Assembly (NCBI RefSeq): GCF_016862915.1
Contig: NZ_BONW01000013.1
Location: 186,001 to 250,000, forward strand
From: Plantactinospora endophytica
GTDB taxonomy: Bacteria; Actinomycetota; Actinomycetes; Mycobacteriales; Micromonosporaceae
Length of the DNA stretch: 64,000 nt
Direction of reading: 5' to 3'
This document shows positions 33,039-42,695 of the stretch, one piece after another; within the stretch, counting starts at the first letter, position 1; every line of letters starts with the position of its first letter. A program made the translations under genes and the position numbers. Under the pieces are notes generated by a model. That model was given only the letters and a program-made list of their open reading frames with translations, had not been told where the DNA came from and ran no database searches.

Positions 33039-33803
33039 TCAGCGACGATGTGACGCGGCTGCATTCCAGGCAGCCAGCGCCCGGCGAACCAGGTCAGCGT
33101 TGTCGACTACCGGTTCGTCAGCCGGGCCGACGACGGTGTCCTCCAGCCCGATGCGCGTGGGCAACCCCAACCGGCCTGCGTGCACAACCAGCGGCCAGCA
33201 CGTCGCCTCCTCTCCGTGCAACAGGCGCGGTGCGGTGATCCCGAAATCGTCGAGGCTCGTGAGGATCGCGTCGGCTGTGGCAACGGCTGTCTCGGCCGTA
33301 CCGTCGACGACCTCTACCAGGATGCGGGTCCAGGACACCCGGCTGGCGGCCAGCCGCTGCGCGTCGGCGGTCGACCACACCCCGGCCTCTACTCCGATGC
33401 CAGCCCGCCGCAACACCTCGACCAGGTCGGCGAAGCCGGGCTCGCCGACGTTGACCGAGGCGAAGTCGGGCCGTGCCGCCGACGGCAGGTCGGCCCAGCT
33501 GTCCACCAGCGCGAGCCGCCGTCCGACGTCGCCGTCGCTGATCCACAATCCGGTCGTCACCCCTACCGGCACGCCCGGACAAGCCGAACGAACCGCGCTG
33601 ACGGCTGCCCCCACATCACCGAAATGCAGCGACTGCGCGCCGCCGCGCTCGCGCGGATGCAAGTGCAACGCCTCCGCACCGGCGGCCACCGCAGCGGCCG
33701 CTTCCACGGCCAGTTCCTCGGGCGTGACCGGTACCGCCGGATGTTCGTCACGGCGTCGACCGCCGTTGAGGCACGCCTTGATCCGTTCGATCTGCGACTG
33801 CAC
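33039..33803 (-). CDS. BKACE-family (DUF849) beta-keto acid cleavage enzyme-like protein
   Basis: A 254-residue TIM-barrel protein of the BKACE/DUF849 family, which uses acetyl-CoA and Zn to cleave beta-keto acids. Visible motifs are KACLNGGRRRDEHPAVPVTP, EAVAAGAEALHLHPRERGG (metal-binding HxH and following Arg), then ASVNVGEPGF and LLHGEEATCWPLV near the C terminus. GTG 33803 is chosen because it has GGAGG eight nt upstream and gives the family start. Family members have a broad range of substrates and none can be assigned here. It is flanked by unrelated genes on the same strand. Confidence 0.8.
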   Translation of the reverse strand: MQSQIERIKACLNGGRRRDEHPAVPVTPEELAVEAAAAVAAGAEALHLHPRERGGAQSLHFGDVGAAVSAVRSACPGVPVGVTTGLWISDGDVGRRLALVDSWADLPSAARPDFASVNVGEPGFADLVEVLRRAGIGVEAGVWSTADAQRLAASRVSWTRILVEVVDGTAETAVATADAILTSLDDFGITAPRLLHGEEATCWPLVVHAGRLGLPTRIGLEDTVVGPADEPVVDNADLVRRALAAWNAAASHRR

Positions 33804-34007
33804 GAAGCTTCCCTCCGCCGGTGGCCACCACCCTAGCGAAACGCACCCACAGACCGTCGAAACGACCATCACCGCCCCTTCACCCGCCCCGCACTCGTCA
33901 ATCACGCGGTCTGCCTATGAGGGTTCAGGGTCGTCGTCCTGGTCGTTGGGGTGGGCTTATGGGAGAAAGTGCTGTCGATGCCGTCGGCAGTGGGATGGCG
34001 GTACCGG

Positions 34008-34547
34008 CTACGGGAGTCGGGACAGGAATTCTTCGATCGCCGTGCCGACGTCGCCGAGGGCCTGGGCGTAGGCGCGGAGCGGTCCGGGTGGCCGCAGGCT
34101 GTGGTCGCCGTCGGTGATGGTGACGACGTTCTTGCTCGTTGCCGCGGCGATGTCAGGCAGCCAGCTCGGGTCGCGGGTTCCTCCGACAAGAAGTGTGGGC
34201 GCCGGGTTTCGTCCGATCGCCTCGGCGATGACGTCGATGTGCAGGAGCGGCGTCAGCCAGATCGCTGGGAGTTGCTGTTCGGCCGCGAGCATGGCGGCAT
34301 AGGTACCGAGCGACTTTGCGATGATCACCGGCTGGGCGTCGGGCGCCGCGCCGGCCAGCCGGTGTAGCGCCGCAGAGACGTGCGCCCGGACGAATGGTTC
34401 CGGCCCGATGTCCAGCAGGCCGTCCGGAACGGTCCAATTCACCGTCTCTACCGGTACGGCACGGTCGGAAAGTGCCTCGCTGGCAAGGTCGAGCAGCGGT
34501 GCCTGCGGACCGTAATCGAGTCCGGGAACGATGACTCCAGCTGTCAT
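34008..34547 (-). CDS. Small alpha/beta-hydrolase
   Basis: A 179-residue compact alpha/beta-hydrolase. The nucleophile elbow is VIIAKSLGTYAAM, the acid is in LVGGTRDPSWL, and the His is in TDGDHSLRPPG. There is no cap domain. The size fits the small dienelactone-hydrolase/KANL3-like esterases. It lies 460 nt downstream of the BKACE start on the same strand, without overlap. The substrate is unknown. Confidence 0.75.
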   Translation of the reverse strand: MTAGVIVPGLDYGPQAPLLDLASEALSDRAVPVETVNWTVPDGLLDIGPEPFVRAHVSAALHRLAGAAPDAQPVIIAKSLGTYAAMLAAEQQLPAIWLTPLLHIDVIAEAIGRNPAPTLLVGGTRDPSWLPDIAAATSKNVVTITDGDHSLRPPGPLRAYAQALGDVGTAIEEFLSRLP

Positions 34548-34744
34548 CCGACGACTGTAGCGATCGAAACGCGCCCTCCACCCTCATGCCGGAACCGTTG
34601 CGCGCCGACCAGCCGGAATCGGAACCGACATGCTTCGTCGCGGGCCGTCCGGGTCGGTCGACGTACGGGATTGCCGCCGACAGGTGTCGCTGGTCCGTGC
34701 CGGACGTCCGCTGTCGCTCGGCGAGCGGCTTGCCCGAGCCGCCG

Positions 34745-35425
34745 CTACACCACGGCGACCGGGTAACCGATGCCGGCGATGTCGTCCCTGAGGTCGGCGA
34801 AGCTGAGCTGAGGATTGAGGGCCCGCACCACGGTGTCGGTGAGTGGCCGGTGAGCAACGACGTGCTCGACCGCCGCCCGGTCCACCTCGATCTCGTAGTA
34901 GTCGCCGGCGAACTCGACGAACCGGTCGACGATGTCGTCGAGCAGGATCTCGAGCATGCCGGACCCGTCCGGCCCGGTGGTGTCGTACGGCCCGAGCGGT
35001 GGTGGGAAGGTGATGCCCTCGCCGGCGTGCCAGCGGTCGTCACCGACCAACCGCCACAGCACCGCGGTGGCGATGAACTGCCCGGACTCGTCGCAGAACG
35101 CCGGTTCCTCCACCTGCGGACGCAACACCACCGGGATGCCGTCGAGCAGCCCCGGCCACAACTCCCGGTCCGGATCCCGGTAGGGCGACATCGCCGACTC
35201 ATGATCGAAGACCCGGATGAACGCGCCGTCGGCGGTGAACACGACGGCCCACTCGTCGCCGCTGCCATTGCTCATCAGCGCCGCCTCCTCCGTACCCCAC
35301 GCGGAGGTATAGGCGTAGTAGGCGGCCCCACCGTCGACGACGCGTTCAAGCACAGCCAATGCCATGCAGCGCTGCCGCAACCGGCCGATGGAAGGCAGCC
35401 CGGCGGCGATGTCGTACGCGGTCAT
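34745..35425 (-). CDS. Conserved-looking protein of unknown function (immunity/SUKH-like in style)
   Basis: A 226-residue soluble acidic protein with no signal peptide or membrane segment. It has aromatic-rich segments such as YYAYTSAWGTEEAALMSNG, WAVVFTADGAFIRVFDHES and LDDIVDRFVEFAGDYYEIE. The mix of many Trp, Asp and Glu resembles actinomycete immunity-type or SMI1-like proteins in style, but I recognise no motif strongly enough to assign a family. Codon pattern and length support a real gene. Confidence 0.6.
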   Translation of the reverse strand: MTAYDIAAGLPSIGRLRQRCMALAVLERVVDGGAAYYAYTSAWGTEEAALMSNGSGDEWAVVFTADGAFIRVFDHESAMSPYRDPDRELWPGLLDGIPVVLRPQVEEPAFCDESGQFIATAVLWRLVGDDRWHAGEGITFPPPLGPYDTTGPDGSGMLEILLDDIVDRFVEFAGDYYEIEVDRAAVEHVVAHRPLTDTVVRALNPQLSFADLRDDIAGIGYPVAVV

Positions 35426-35487
35426 CGGGTGACCCTACTGGCGGCAGGCGACGGCTGGATCACCCACCCGACCCGGCGTTGGCAGCA

Positions 35488-35571
35488 CTACCGGGCGTTC
35501 CACAGGGCAGGGTCGTCGTAGTGGTTCCAATCCAGGTGTAGGGCCGCGAGTGGCACCACAACCGTCGTGAC
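35488..35571 (-). pseudogene. Short C-terminal coding remnant
   Basis: The minus frame reads VVVPLAALHLDWNHYDDPAL then WNAR and a stop at 35488. It has natural composition, a clean end and no start. It directly follows the FtsX gene stop and is probably the tail of a gene lost by deletion. Family unknown. Confidence 0.3.
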
Positions 35572-35576
35572 GGACG

Positions 35577-37340
35577 TCAGGTCGGTGCGGACACGAGTGT
35601 GTCCACGACCGGGCGTCTTGTGGCAACCATTGCGGGGAGGGCGGTGAGCGCGGCGACAGCGAGCAGGACTCCGAGCGCGGTGGCGAGCAGCCAGGAACCG
35701 GGCGGGTACTGGATCTCGGTACGGCTGACGAGCGTAAGGAGCCCGAGGCCGGCCGGGATCCCCGCTACGACGCCGGGTATGGCGGGCAGCAGTTGCGCTA
35801 CCGCCAGGCCCACGCCGGCCTGCGCGGGCGTGGCGCCGAGCGTCCGCGCGACGGCCAGCGGCTGCCGGGCGTCGAGGACCGCGGTCCAGGTGCTCACGAC
35901 GGCGTTGATGAGCGCAAGGAGGCACAGCACGACGATGACGACGGGCAGGGCCTGGTCCATTCGCTCGGTGCGGGGGTTGGCGAGTTCCGTGTAGCCGAGG
36001 TCGAAGTGCTCCACCCGGGTGTTGATTACGAGTACGGCGACGAGCGCAGTCGTGGTGATCAGGGTGTTCACGGTGACCAGCCGGGCGCGGCGCGGTCGGC
36101 GGGCGTTGATGCGTACCCCGATCAGCAGGGCGATGGGCAGCCGCCGCGACAGCCAGATGCGCCACCGTCGGCGCCGGGGCGGCGTCGCGGCGTCGGCGAG
36201 CGCGTGGACGGTGCTGGTGGCGGCGGCGCGTACCACCGGTACCAGGGTGGCCGCCACGGCGATCGTGAGGGCGAGGGCCGTCACGGCGATCACCGTGCGC
36301 AGCGCGGGTGGCTGGGCGTTGACGGTGCCGATGAGTCCGGCGCTGGGGCGGATCAGCACAGGTGCGGCGAACCAGCCGCCGGCCAGGCCGGTGGCGGCGG
36401 CGGCAAGCCCGATCACGAGGTACTCGGTGAAGTGGACGGCGGCGATCATGGCCGGTCCGGCGCCGACGGCCTTGAGCAGCCCCACCCGGCGACGCTGGCC
36501 GACGATCCGGCCCGTGACGATGCCGGCGACCCCGGCCAGCGCAAGGCCGCTGAGCAGCCAACTGCCAACGAGCAGCGCCACCTGCGCGTCGCCGTACAGC
36601 AGGCTGTTGAGGCGGTCGATGGCTTGCCAGGTGGTGAGTTGGTCGCCGACGGGGTACGTGGTGCTGGCCGCCGGGTCGGTGAGTCTGAGGTTGAGGGTGT
36701 ACGACAGCGGCTGGTTGCTCGCGAGCGTGGCGATGTCGCGGTGGTCGACCCAGACCAGGCCGCCGCGCTCGACCAGGGCGCTGCCCGGGTAGTGCCACCC
36801 GGCATACGGATACGTCGCTCTCGCGGCGGTGACCGCGGTCCCGACCACGCGCAGCGGATGGCCGTCGACGTCGACCGTGTCGCCCACGCGAACGCCGACG
36901 GCGTCGGCGAAGGCACGCTCGACGACCACGCCACCGGGGCGTACCCAGGTGCCGTCGGTCACGGCGGGCCGGTCGATCGATGCCGGTGCGGCCTCCCGGC
37001 CCTGGACGACGGCGTGCGCGGATATGCCGCCGGCCGTCATCGTCAGGTAGGCGATCGGAAAGGGTCCACTGTGGTCGGTCACGCCAGCCCGGGTGGTCAG
37101 CGGTGCGAGCTCGTCCAACGCGGCCTGACCGGTGGCCCGGGGTGTCACGATCACGTCCGGGCCGGCGGTGGCGGCCCGAGTCTGCTGGTACGGCCGCTCG
37201 GCGACTTCGTTGAGGGTGAGGCCGAGGGTCAGGGTGGCCGTGGCGGCGGTGATGGCGACCAGGAGCAGGACGGTTTCGGTCCGGCGGCGGCGCAGGTCCC
37301 GCATCAACAGCCGGCAGACGAGCAGCAGGCGCCCGGACAT
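35577..37340 (-). CDS. FtsX/MacB-like ABC transporter permease
   Basis: A 587-residue permease. An N-terminal helix (TVLLLVAITAATATLTLGLTL) is followed by a large extracytoplasmic domain (about 50-255; VIVTPRATGQAALDELAPL). The first FtsX membrane block lies about 265-400, a linker is rich in Arg (TPPRRRRWRIWLSRRLP), and a second set of four helices completes the protein. Such permeases act as mechanotransmitters or exporters of lipids or peptides rather than as classical pores. ATG 37340 starts one base after the ATPase stop. The operon order PadR-ATPase-permease suggests an inducible efflux or envelope-stress system. Confidence 0.85.
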   Translation of the reverse strand: MSGRLLLVCRLLMRDLRRRRTETVLLLVAITAATATLTLGLTLNEVAERPYQQTRAATAGPDVIVTPRATGQAALDELAPLTTRAGVTDHSGPFPIAYLTMTAGGISAHAVVQGREAAPASIDRPAVTDGTWVRPGGVVVERAFADAVGVRVGDTVDVDGHPLRVVGTAVTAARATYPYAGWHYPGSALVERGGLVWVDHRDIATLASNQPLSYTLNLRLTDPAASTTYPVGDQLTTWQAIDRLNSLLYGDAQVALLVGSWLLSGLALAGVAGIVTGRIVGQRRRVGLLKAVGAGPAMIAAVHFTEYLVIGLAAAATGLAGGWFAAPVLIRPSAGLIGTVNAQPPALRTVIAVTALALTIAVAATLVPVVRAAATSTVHALADAATPPRRRRWRIWLSRRLPIALLIGVRINARRPRRARLVTVNTLITTTALVAVLVINTRVEHFDLGYTELANPRTERMDQALPVVIVVLCLLALINAVVSTWTAVLDARQPLAVARTLGATPAQAGVGLAVAQLLPAIPGVVAGIPAGLGLLTLVSRTEIQYPPGSWLLATALGVLLAVAALTALPAMVATRRPVVDTLVSAPT

Positions 37341-37341
37341 G

Positions 37342-38070
37342 TCACCGCCACCCGCCGTAGACGGTGCCGGTAGTGGTGCTGGCGAACCGGTTGTCGTCGG
37401 CGAACGCCCCGTCACGCATGGAGATCACCCGGTCGGCGACCGCGGCGATGCGGGCGTCGTGGGTGACCACCACGAGAGTCTGTCCCGCGGCGTGCAGCTC
37501 CTCGAACAACCGGAGTACCTCCACGGTGGCGGCGCTGTCCAGGTTGCCGGTGGGTTCGTCGGCCAGCACGACCAGCGGCTCGTTGCTGAGCGCACGGGCG
37601 ATGGCGACCCGCTGGCGCTGCCCACCGGACAGCGCCGAGGGCAGGTGCGCGGCGCGGTCGGCCAGCCCGACCCGGTCCAGCAGGTACAGCGCCCGCTTGC
37701 GGGCCCGCCCCGGTGACCGACCGGCCAGCAGTGCGGCCAGCTCGACGTTCTCCACCGCGGTGAGCTCGTCCATCAGGTGGAACGACTGGAAGACGAACCC
37801 GACGTCGTCGCGCCGCAGCCGCGCGAGGGCCCGTTCGCTCATCGTGTCGATCCGGCGCTCGGCCAGCCACACCTGCCCGCCGGTCGGGCGCTGCAGCCCG
37901 CCGACCAGGTGCAGCAGGGTGGACTTGCCGCAGCCGCTCGGGCCCATGATCGCCAATGTCTGTCCAGCGGGCACGTCCAGGTCGACCTCGTCGACCGCCC
38001 GTACCAGCGTGTTGTGCGAACCGTACCGTTTGGTCAGCCCACGCGCCCGCAACGCCGTCGAACCGGTCAT
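37342..38070 (-). CDS. ABC transporter ATPase, LolD/MacB type
   Basis: A 242-residue ATPase. Walker A is MGPSGCGKSTLLHL, the Q-loop is FVFQSFHLMDELTAVENV, the signature is LSGGQRQRVAIARAL, Walker B is LVVLADEPTGNLDS, and the switch His is in VVVTHDARIA. This sequence pattern belongs to the MacB/LolD/FtsE group that pairs with FtsX-like permeases. It overlaps the upstream PadR gene by 4 nt and is one base from the permease gene. Confidence 0.93.
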   Translation of the reverse strand: MTGSTALRARGLTKRYGSHNTLVRAVDEVDLDVPAGQTLAIMGPSGCGKSTLLHLVGGLQRPTGGQVWLAERRIDTMSERALARLRRDDVGFVFQSFHLMDELTAVENVELAALLAGRSPGRARKRALYLLDRVGLADRAAHLPSALSGGQRQRVAIARALSNEPLVVLADEPTGNLDSAATVEVLRLFEELHAAGQTLVVVTHDARIAAVADRVISMRDGAFADDNRFASTTTGTVYGGWR

Positions 38071-38606
38071 ACCTCCGCCTTCCGCCCAGTCCGATCACGC
38101 TCGGTCCACATGCGCTCGCACACCTCCAGCCACTCCAGATCGGCCCGCAGCCGCAGCACGACGCCCTCCAACAGCACACCGACGACCGGATCCACCGATC
38201 GGTCCAGCGCCGCGCGCTGGGTGTCGCGCAGCCGGCGCAGCACCTCGCGCCGCTGCGCGTCGACCAGTGCCACCGGATCAGCCAGCCGACCGGCCGCGGC
38301 GGCCACCAGCTTCAGGTGAAACTCCGTGAGGTCCGGCTTCGGCCAGCTCACCTCGGCCAGCCAGCCCGCGACCCGCTGTTGTCCGGCCGGGGTCAGCGCG
38401 TAGACCCGGCGGTCAGGCCGGTCCGGCAGGCCATCGGCCCGCTCCGAGGTGACCAGTCCGGTCCTGCCCAGCCGGGCCAGCGCCACGTAGATCTGCCCGG
38501 CGTTCATCGCCTCGCCCAGCGGCCCGAGCGCGTCACGCATCCGGCCACGCAACTCGTACCCATGCGCCGGCTCCTTCGCCAGCATGGCCAGCACCACGTC
38601 CTGCAC
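38067..38606 (-). CDS. PadR-family repressor of the FtsX-type ABC system
   Basis: A 179-residue PadR regulator. The winged helix reads DVVLAMLAKEPAHGYELRGR, NAGQIYVALARLGRTGLVTS and RPDRRVYALTPAGQQRVAGW. The C-terminal helices (about 95-179) are the PadR dimerisation domain (vir-type). GTG start at 38606. Its stop overlaps the ATPase ATG, so it is autoregulated with its transporter, probably through the dyad at 38641. The inducer is unknown; PadR proteins often sense drugs directly. Confidence 0.9.
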   Translation of the reverse strand: MQDVVLAMLAKEPAHGYELRGRMRDALGPLGEAMNAGQIYVALARLGRTGLVTSERADGLPDRPDRRVYALTPAGQQRVAGWLAEVSWPKPDLTEFHLKLVAAAAGRLADPVALVDAQRREVLRRLRDTQRAALDRSVDPVVGVLLEGVVLRLRADLEWLEVCERMWTERDRTGRKAEV

Positions 38607-38640
38607 CCGGGCACACCTCTTCCTTCCGACCGGACCGCTA

Positions 38641-38659
38641 ATAGATAGCCGGTAGCTAT
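38641..38659. promoter_or_regulatory. Putative PadR operator
   Basis: ATAGATAGCCGGTAGCTAT is a 19-bp imperfect palindrome 35 nt upstream of the PadR start, in an AT-rich patch. PadR sites are typically dyads with ATGT/ACAT or TACC-type half sites. Its complement contains CTACCGG, also found in the repeats before the second PadR gene at 41090. Confidence 0.55.
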
Positions 38660-38854
38660 GGCACTGTCAACTCCGCCGACGGGTGTACGGACGTAGCCGC
38701 CTACCAACCTGAGTGGGTGTTCTGCGCGGTGCCAGGACGCCTGGCCCGCTGACGCCCCGTCCACACGTCGACAGTTCGGAACGTCGACCACCGGGCGGCA
38801 CTGCCGGCGAGCAGCGGTTGGTGCCCGCGCGCGGTGTGGGTGGTCGGCGACGGG

Positions 38855-40852
38855 CTATCCGACGTGTACCAGTGGCCGGCGGTCGGGGTCGGGCTCGGCT
38901 TGGCGTAGTACCTCGCGGGTCAGGGGTGCGATCTCGCCGTCGCCGAGGAAGAGGTATCGCAGCAGGTACGTCACCGGGTTGCCCTCGGTCCAGGCGAAGT
39001 AGATGTGGGGGAGTCGGCCGGTGGTGTCGCGTAGGTGCAGGAGGAAGCCGGCGAGGGTGTTCGCGATGCTGGCGCCCTCGACCCGCAGGATGCGGTAGCC
39101 GAACCGTTCTTCGCCGGTCACGACCAGGTCGGATTCGAACTCGGACGGATCCCGCACGGTCACTTCCAGGAACAGGACCGGTTCACCGGCGGGGATGTGG
39201 TTGTGCTGGCGCTGTTCGGCCTCCTTTTCGCGGTACTCGGTCTCGTCGCGCTCGTGAGGTTCGTTCGCGATGAGATGTAGCTCGCCGCCATGCGTGATCA
39301 CGTCGGCGGTGAACTGTCGGGCGAGGGCGTCGAGGCGTACGTCGGTGACGCGTAGCTCGGTGGCCCGCAGCGCCCGGGACAGGATCGAGGTGACGATGAT
39401 CGCCACGATGAACAGGATCGCGATCCGTACGCCGTCGGGTCGTTCGATGATGTTGGCGACTGTCGTGTACCCGAGTACCACGGTGATGGCCCCGAACCCG
39501 AGTACCGACCTGGTCTGGTGGCGGCGGCGGGCGGAGAGGGTGACGGCGAGGGCGGCCGAGGTGATCAGGACGAGGACGCCGGTGGCGTAGGCGCCGCCCT
39601 GCGCGGTGACGTCGGCCCGGAATACCAGGGTGATCAGGAACGCCGCCAGGGTGAACACGATGACGAGGGGGCGGAGCGCCCGGGTCCAGTCGGGTGCCAT
39701 GCCGTAGCGGGGCAGGTAGCGCGGGACGAGGTTGAGCAGGCCGGCCATGGCCGACGCGCCGGCGAACCACAGGATCAGCACGGTGCTGATGTCGTACACG
39801 GTGCCGAAGAGGTTGCCCAGGTGGGCGTGGGCGAGAAAGGCCAGGGCCCGGCCGTTGGCCTGCCCGCCCGCCTCGAACTCTTCGTGGGGGATGAGCACGG
39901 TGGTCACGAAGCTACTGGTGATCAGGAAAACGCTCATGATCAACGCGGCGGTGACGAGTAGCCGCCGGGCGCCGCGGACGCGTCCTTCGGGTCGGGCGGG
40001 ATCGTCGGCTGCCCGTCCCCGGATCAGCGGCATGACCGCCACTCCGGTTTCGAAGCCGGACAGGCCCAGCGCGAGTCGGGGGAAGACCAACAGCGCCACC
40101 ACGAGGATCCCGAACGGATCCGGGTGTTCACTGACGAGCAGGTTCCGCCAGTCTGCGACCAGGTGCGGCCGGCTCCACAGATGTCCGAGGGTTGCCACGA
40201 TCACGATCGCGTTGAGGATCAGGTAGGCCGCGACCAGGACGACCGCGATGCCGATCGCCTCCTTGAACCCCTTGAGGAACACCGCGCCCAGCGCGGCGAT
40301 CAGCACCAGCGTCACGCCGACCTGCGCGTCCGCCATCGGGGCGGGTAGGTAGGGGTTTTCGAGGATGTGGGCGGTCGCGTCGGCGGCGGACAGGGTGATG
40401 GTGATCATGAAGTCGGTGGCGGCGAAGCCGAGCAGCGCCAGTACCAGCAGCTTGCCTCGCCAGCGGGGCAGGAGGTGTTCCAGCATCGCGATCGACCCCT
40501 GTCCGTGCGGGCTCTCCCGGGCCACCCGGCGGTACACGGGCAGGGCGCCGAACAGGGTCAGCGCCACCAGGACCAGCGTGGCGACCGGCGAGACGGCGCC
40601 GGCGGCGAGTGCGGCGATGCCGGGTTGGTATCCCAGGGTCGAGAAGTAATCCAGGCCGGTCAGGCACATCACCCGCCACCACGCCCGCTGGTGGGGAGTT
40701 TCCGGCGCCGTGTAGGGGCCCCGGACCCGGCCCGGTCGCATCCCCTGCAACAGCCAGCCGCGCAGCCCGGCACCCCTGGGCGCGATCCACCCCCGCACCA
40801 TTCCCTGACAGCCCCCGTCCCCGGCCTGGTCGTACTGCCGACGCGCAGACAT
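38855..40852 (-). CDS. APC-superfamily permease (amino acid/K+-type) with long cytosolic tail
   Basis: A 665-residue transporter. Twelve or so helices start at [20 protein letters not shown], the first broken helix of APC-fold carriers, and continue to about 480 ([20 protein letters not shown]). The last 170 residues are a soluble domain ([39 protein letters not shown]). This resembles the tails of KUP-like and actinobacterial APC permeases. The substrate could be amino acids or potassium. The start is uncertain: ATGs at 40852, 40801 and 40741 are all possible and none has an ideal ribosome site. It stands alone between two PadR-ABC operons. Confidence 0.8.
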   Translation of the reverse strand: MSARRQYDQAGDGGCQGMVRGWIAPRGAGLRGWLLQGMRPGRVRGPYTAPETPHQRAWWRVMCLTGLDYFSTLGYQPGIAALAAGAVSPVATLVLVALTLFGALPVYRRVARESPHGQGSIAMLEHLLPRWRGKLLVLALLGFAATDFMITITLSAADATAHILENPYLPAPMADAQVGVTLVLIAALGAVFLKGFKEAIGIAVVLVAAYLILNAIVIVATLGHLWSRPHLVADWRNLLVSEHPDPFGILVVALLVFPRLALGLSGFETGVAVMPLIRGRAADDPARPEGRVRGARRLLVTAALIMSVFLITSSFVTTVLIPHEEFEAGGQANGRALAFLAHAHLGNLFGTVYDISTVLILWFAGASAMAGLLNLVPRYLPRYGMAPDWTRALRPLVIVFTLAAFLITLVFRADVTAQGGAYATGVLVLITSAALAVTLSARRRHQTRSVLGFGAITVVLGYTTVANIIERPDGVRIAILFIVAIIVTSILSRALRATELRVTDVRLDALARQFTADVITHGGELHLIANEPHERDETEYREKEAEQRQHNHIPAGEPVLFLEVTVRDPSEFESDLVVTGEERFGYRILRVEGASIANTLAGFLLHLRDTTGRLPHIYFAWTEGNPVTYLLRYLFLGDGEIAPLTREVLRQAEPDPDRRPLVHVG

Positions 40853-41089
40853 CGTGGCGCAGAACCGCCGGACTTCGCCGGGAATCGAGTAAAGCGCCGT
40901 CGACGCCGCCGCTCATGATCACTTCGAGTGCGGCGCGCTCTGATTGATGGCCCACGAACGAGGCTGGGCGGCCGGCCCGCCTTACCGGCGCACAGTTGAC
41001 CGGTTCGGATGTCGAGGTCCTCGACGACCGGCTCGTCGTCGATGGTCCGCAACGCGACCTGTCCGGCTCCAGTATTCGCTGTTGCTAAG
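40853..41089. other. Intergenic region before second PadR operon
   Basis: With the operator block that follows, this makes about 300 nt between the APC permease and PadR starts. No coding frame with domain support was found. Confidence 0.45.
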
Positions 41090-41131
41090 TACCGGTAGTC
41101 AGTGATACTTTCTACCGGTAGTCAGCGATAC
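41090..41131. promoter_or_regulatory. Tandem 19-bp PadR operator repeats
   Basis: TACCGGTAGTCAGTGATAC (41090-41108) and TACCGGTAGTCAGCGATAC (41113-41131) differ at one base and start 23 bp apart. Each contains the palindrome TACCGGTA. They lie 24-65 nt before the PadR ATG and cover the promoter zone, so they are strong candidates for PadR autoregulation. Confidence 0.7.
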
Positions 41132-41154
41132 CGAGTAGCTCGGAGAAGGTGTCC

Positions 41155-41484
41155 ATGGGCAAGCAGATGACCGAGATGCTCAAGGGAACCCTGGAGGGCA
41201 TCGTCCTGGCGATCCTGGCCTTGCGGCCGGCGTACGGCTACGAGATCACGGCGTGGCTGCGGGGGCAGGGCTTCTCCGACATCGCCGAGGGCACGATCTA
41301 CGCCCTGCTGGTCAGGGTCGAGCAGAAGCGACTCGTCGACGTGGAGAAGGTCCCGTCCGAGAAGGGGCCACCACGCAAGGTGTACTCCCTCAACGCGCAG
41401 GGCCGGGAGTACCTCGAAGAGTTCTGGAGGACCTGGGGCTTCCTCGCAGAACGACTGGAACAGCTACACGAAGGAGGCAGCTAG
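41155..41484 (+). CDS. PadR-family repressor of DUF1048/ABC-2 operon
   Basis: A 109-residue short PadR protein. The winged helix is MLKGTLEGIVLAILALRPAY, GYEITAWLRGQGFSDIAEGT, IYALLVRVEQKRLVDVEKV and RKVYSLNAQGREYLEEFW, with one C-terminal helix. This is the classic PadR subfamily 1 size. ATG 41155 is seven nt after AAGG; a GTG at 41149 is also in frame. It is the first gene of a six-gene operon, with two near-identical 19-bp repeats in its promoter. Confidence 0.92.
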   Translation: MGKQMTEMLKGTLEGIVLAILALRPAYGYEITAWLRGQGFSDIAEGTIYALLVRVEQKRLVDVEKVPSEKGPPRKVYSLNAQGREYLEEFWRTWGFLAERLEQLHEGGS

Positions 41485-41486
41485 TC

Positions 41487-41858
41487 ATGTCGGACGCGGA
41501 GAAGGGCGGCTTTCTCGCGAAGGTCATCGGCCCCAAGCGCCGATGGTGGGCGTACAAGGCGCGGGTGAAAGAACTTCCGCCGAACTATCGGGCGGCGGTC
41601 GAGGCGATCGAGCGGTACCTGATGCATTTCGGGCCGGTGACCGGCGACAGCGCGGCCGCGCTGTTCGAGGATGTCGCCGACCTGTTCGAGCGGGCTGCGG
41701 CGGACGGGACCCCGATCCGCGAGATCGTCGGGGAGGACCCGGTGGAGTTCGTGGAGGAGTTGGTCCGCAACTACCGGAAGGGCGGATACGTCGACCGGGA
41801 GCGGGCGCGGCTGACGCAGGCGATCGAGAGCATCGAGCGGGCGGAGGAGCACAGGTGA
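41487..41858 (+). CDS. DUF1048-family protein (first of three)
   Basis: A 123-residue helical, highly charged protein of the DUF1048 family. The N terminus GPKRRWWAYKARVKELPPNY RA and the middle HFGPVTGDSAAALFEDVADL followed by EDPVEFVEELVRNYRKGG are typical. DUF1048 proteins are found next to PadR regulators and ABC-2 transporters; their role is unknown. It has GGAGG nine nt upstream. Its stop overlaps the ATPase GTG by 4 nt. Confidence 0.85.
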   Translation: MSDAEKGGFLAKVIGPKRRWWAYKARVKELPPNYRAAVEAIERYLMHFGPVTGDSAAALFEDVADLFERAAADGTPIREIVGEDPVEFVEELVRNYRKGGYVDRERARLTQAIESIERAEEHR

Positions 41859-42685
41859 CGACCAGGCAGGTTCCGGGGCCCGCGATCCAGGTGCGGGGTC
41901 TGGAGAAGTCGTACAAGCAGTTGCGGGTGCTGCGTGGCGTGGACTTCGAGGTGGCGCGGGGCAGCATCTTCGCGCTGCTCGGCTCGAACGGGGCCGGCAA
42001 GACCACGGTGGTGAAGATCCTGTCCACGCTGCTCAGGGCGGACGCCGGTACGGCCGGGGTGAACGGTTTCGACGTCGCCGCCCAGGCGGCGAGGGTGCGG
42101 GAGTCGATCAGCCTCACCGGGCAGTTCGCCGCCGTCGACGAGGTCCTCTCCGGGCGGGAGAACCTCGTCCTGGTCGCCCGGCTGCGGCACCTGAAGAACC
42201 CGGGCGTCGTCGCGGACGACCTGCTCGCCCGGTTCTCGCTGACCGACGCGGGCGGGCGGAAGGTGTCGACGTACTCGGGCGGCATGCGCCGCCGGCTCGA
42301 CATCGCGATGAGCCTCATCGGCAACCCGCCGGTGATCTTCCTGGACGAGCCGACGACCGGGCTCGACCCGCAGGCCCGGATCGAGGTGTGGCAGGCCGTC
42401 AAGGAACTCGCCGCGCAGGGTACGACGGTGCTGCTCACCACGCAGTACCTGGACGAGGCCGAACAGCTCGCCGACCGGATCGCGATCCTGCACGAGGGTC
42501 GGATCATCGTGAACGGCACCCTCACCGAACTCAAGCAACTCCTCCCGCCCGCGAAGGTCGAGTACGTCGAGAAGCAGCCGACCCTCGAAGACGTCTTCTT
42601 CGCCATCGTCGGCGCGGACGGCAAGGGTGACGCCGACGGCGCCAGCGGCACCACCAAGGACCGCAACGTCGGCGCGGACAAGTGA
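41855..42685 (+). CDS. ABC-2 transporter ATPase, DrrA type
   Basis: A 276-residue ATPase. Walker A is FALLGSNGAGKTTVVKIL, the Q-loop region is SISLTGQFAAVDEVLSGREN, the signature is YSGGMRRRLDIAMSL, Walker B is VIFLDEPTTGLDPQARIEV, and the switch segment is TTVLLTTQYLDEAEQLADRI, where the usual His is Gln as in DrrA. It is shorter at the C terminus than many DrrA proteins. With the permease that follows it should form a homodimer-based exporter of drugs or lipids. The GTG overlaps the DUF1048 stop. Confidence 0.93.
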   Translation: MTTRQVPGPAIQVRGLEKSYKQLRVLRGVDFEVARGSIFALLGSNGAGKTTVVKILSTLLRADAGTAGVNGFDVAAQAARVRESISLTGQFAAVDEVLSGRENLVLVARLRHLKNPGVVADDLLARFSLTDAGGRKVSTYSGGMRRRLDIAMSLIGNPPVIFLDEPTTGLDPQARIEVWQAVKELAAQGTTVLLTTQYLDEAEQLADRIAILHEGRIIVNGTLTELKQLLPPAKVEYVEKQPTLEDVFFAIVGADGKGDADGASGTTKDRNVGADK

Positions 42686-42695
42686 AGGAACGACG

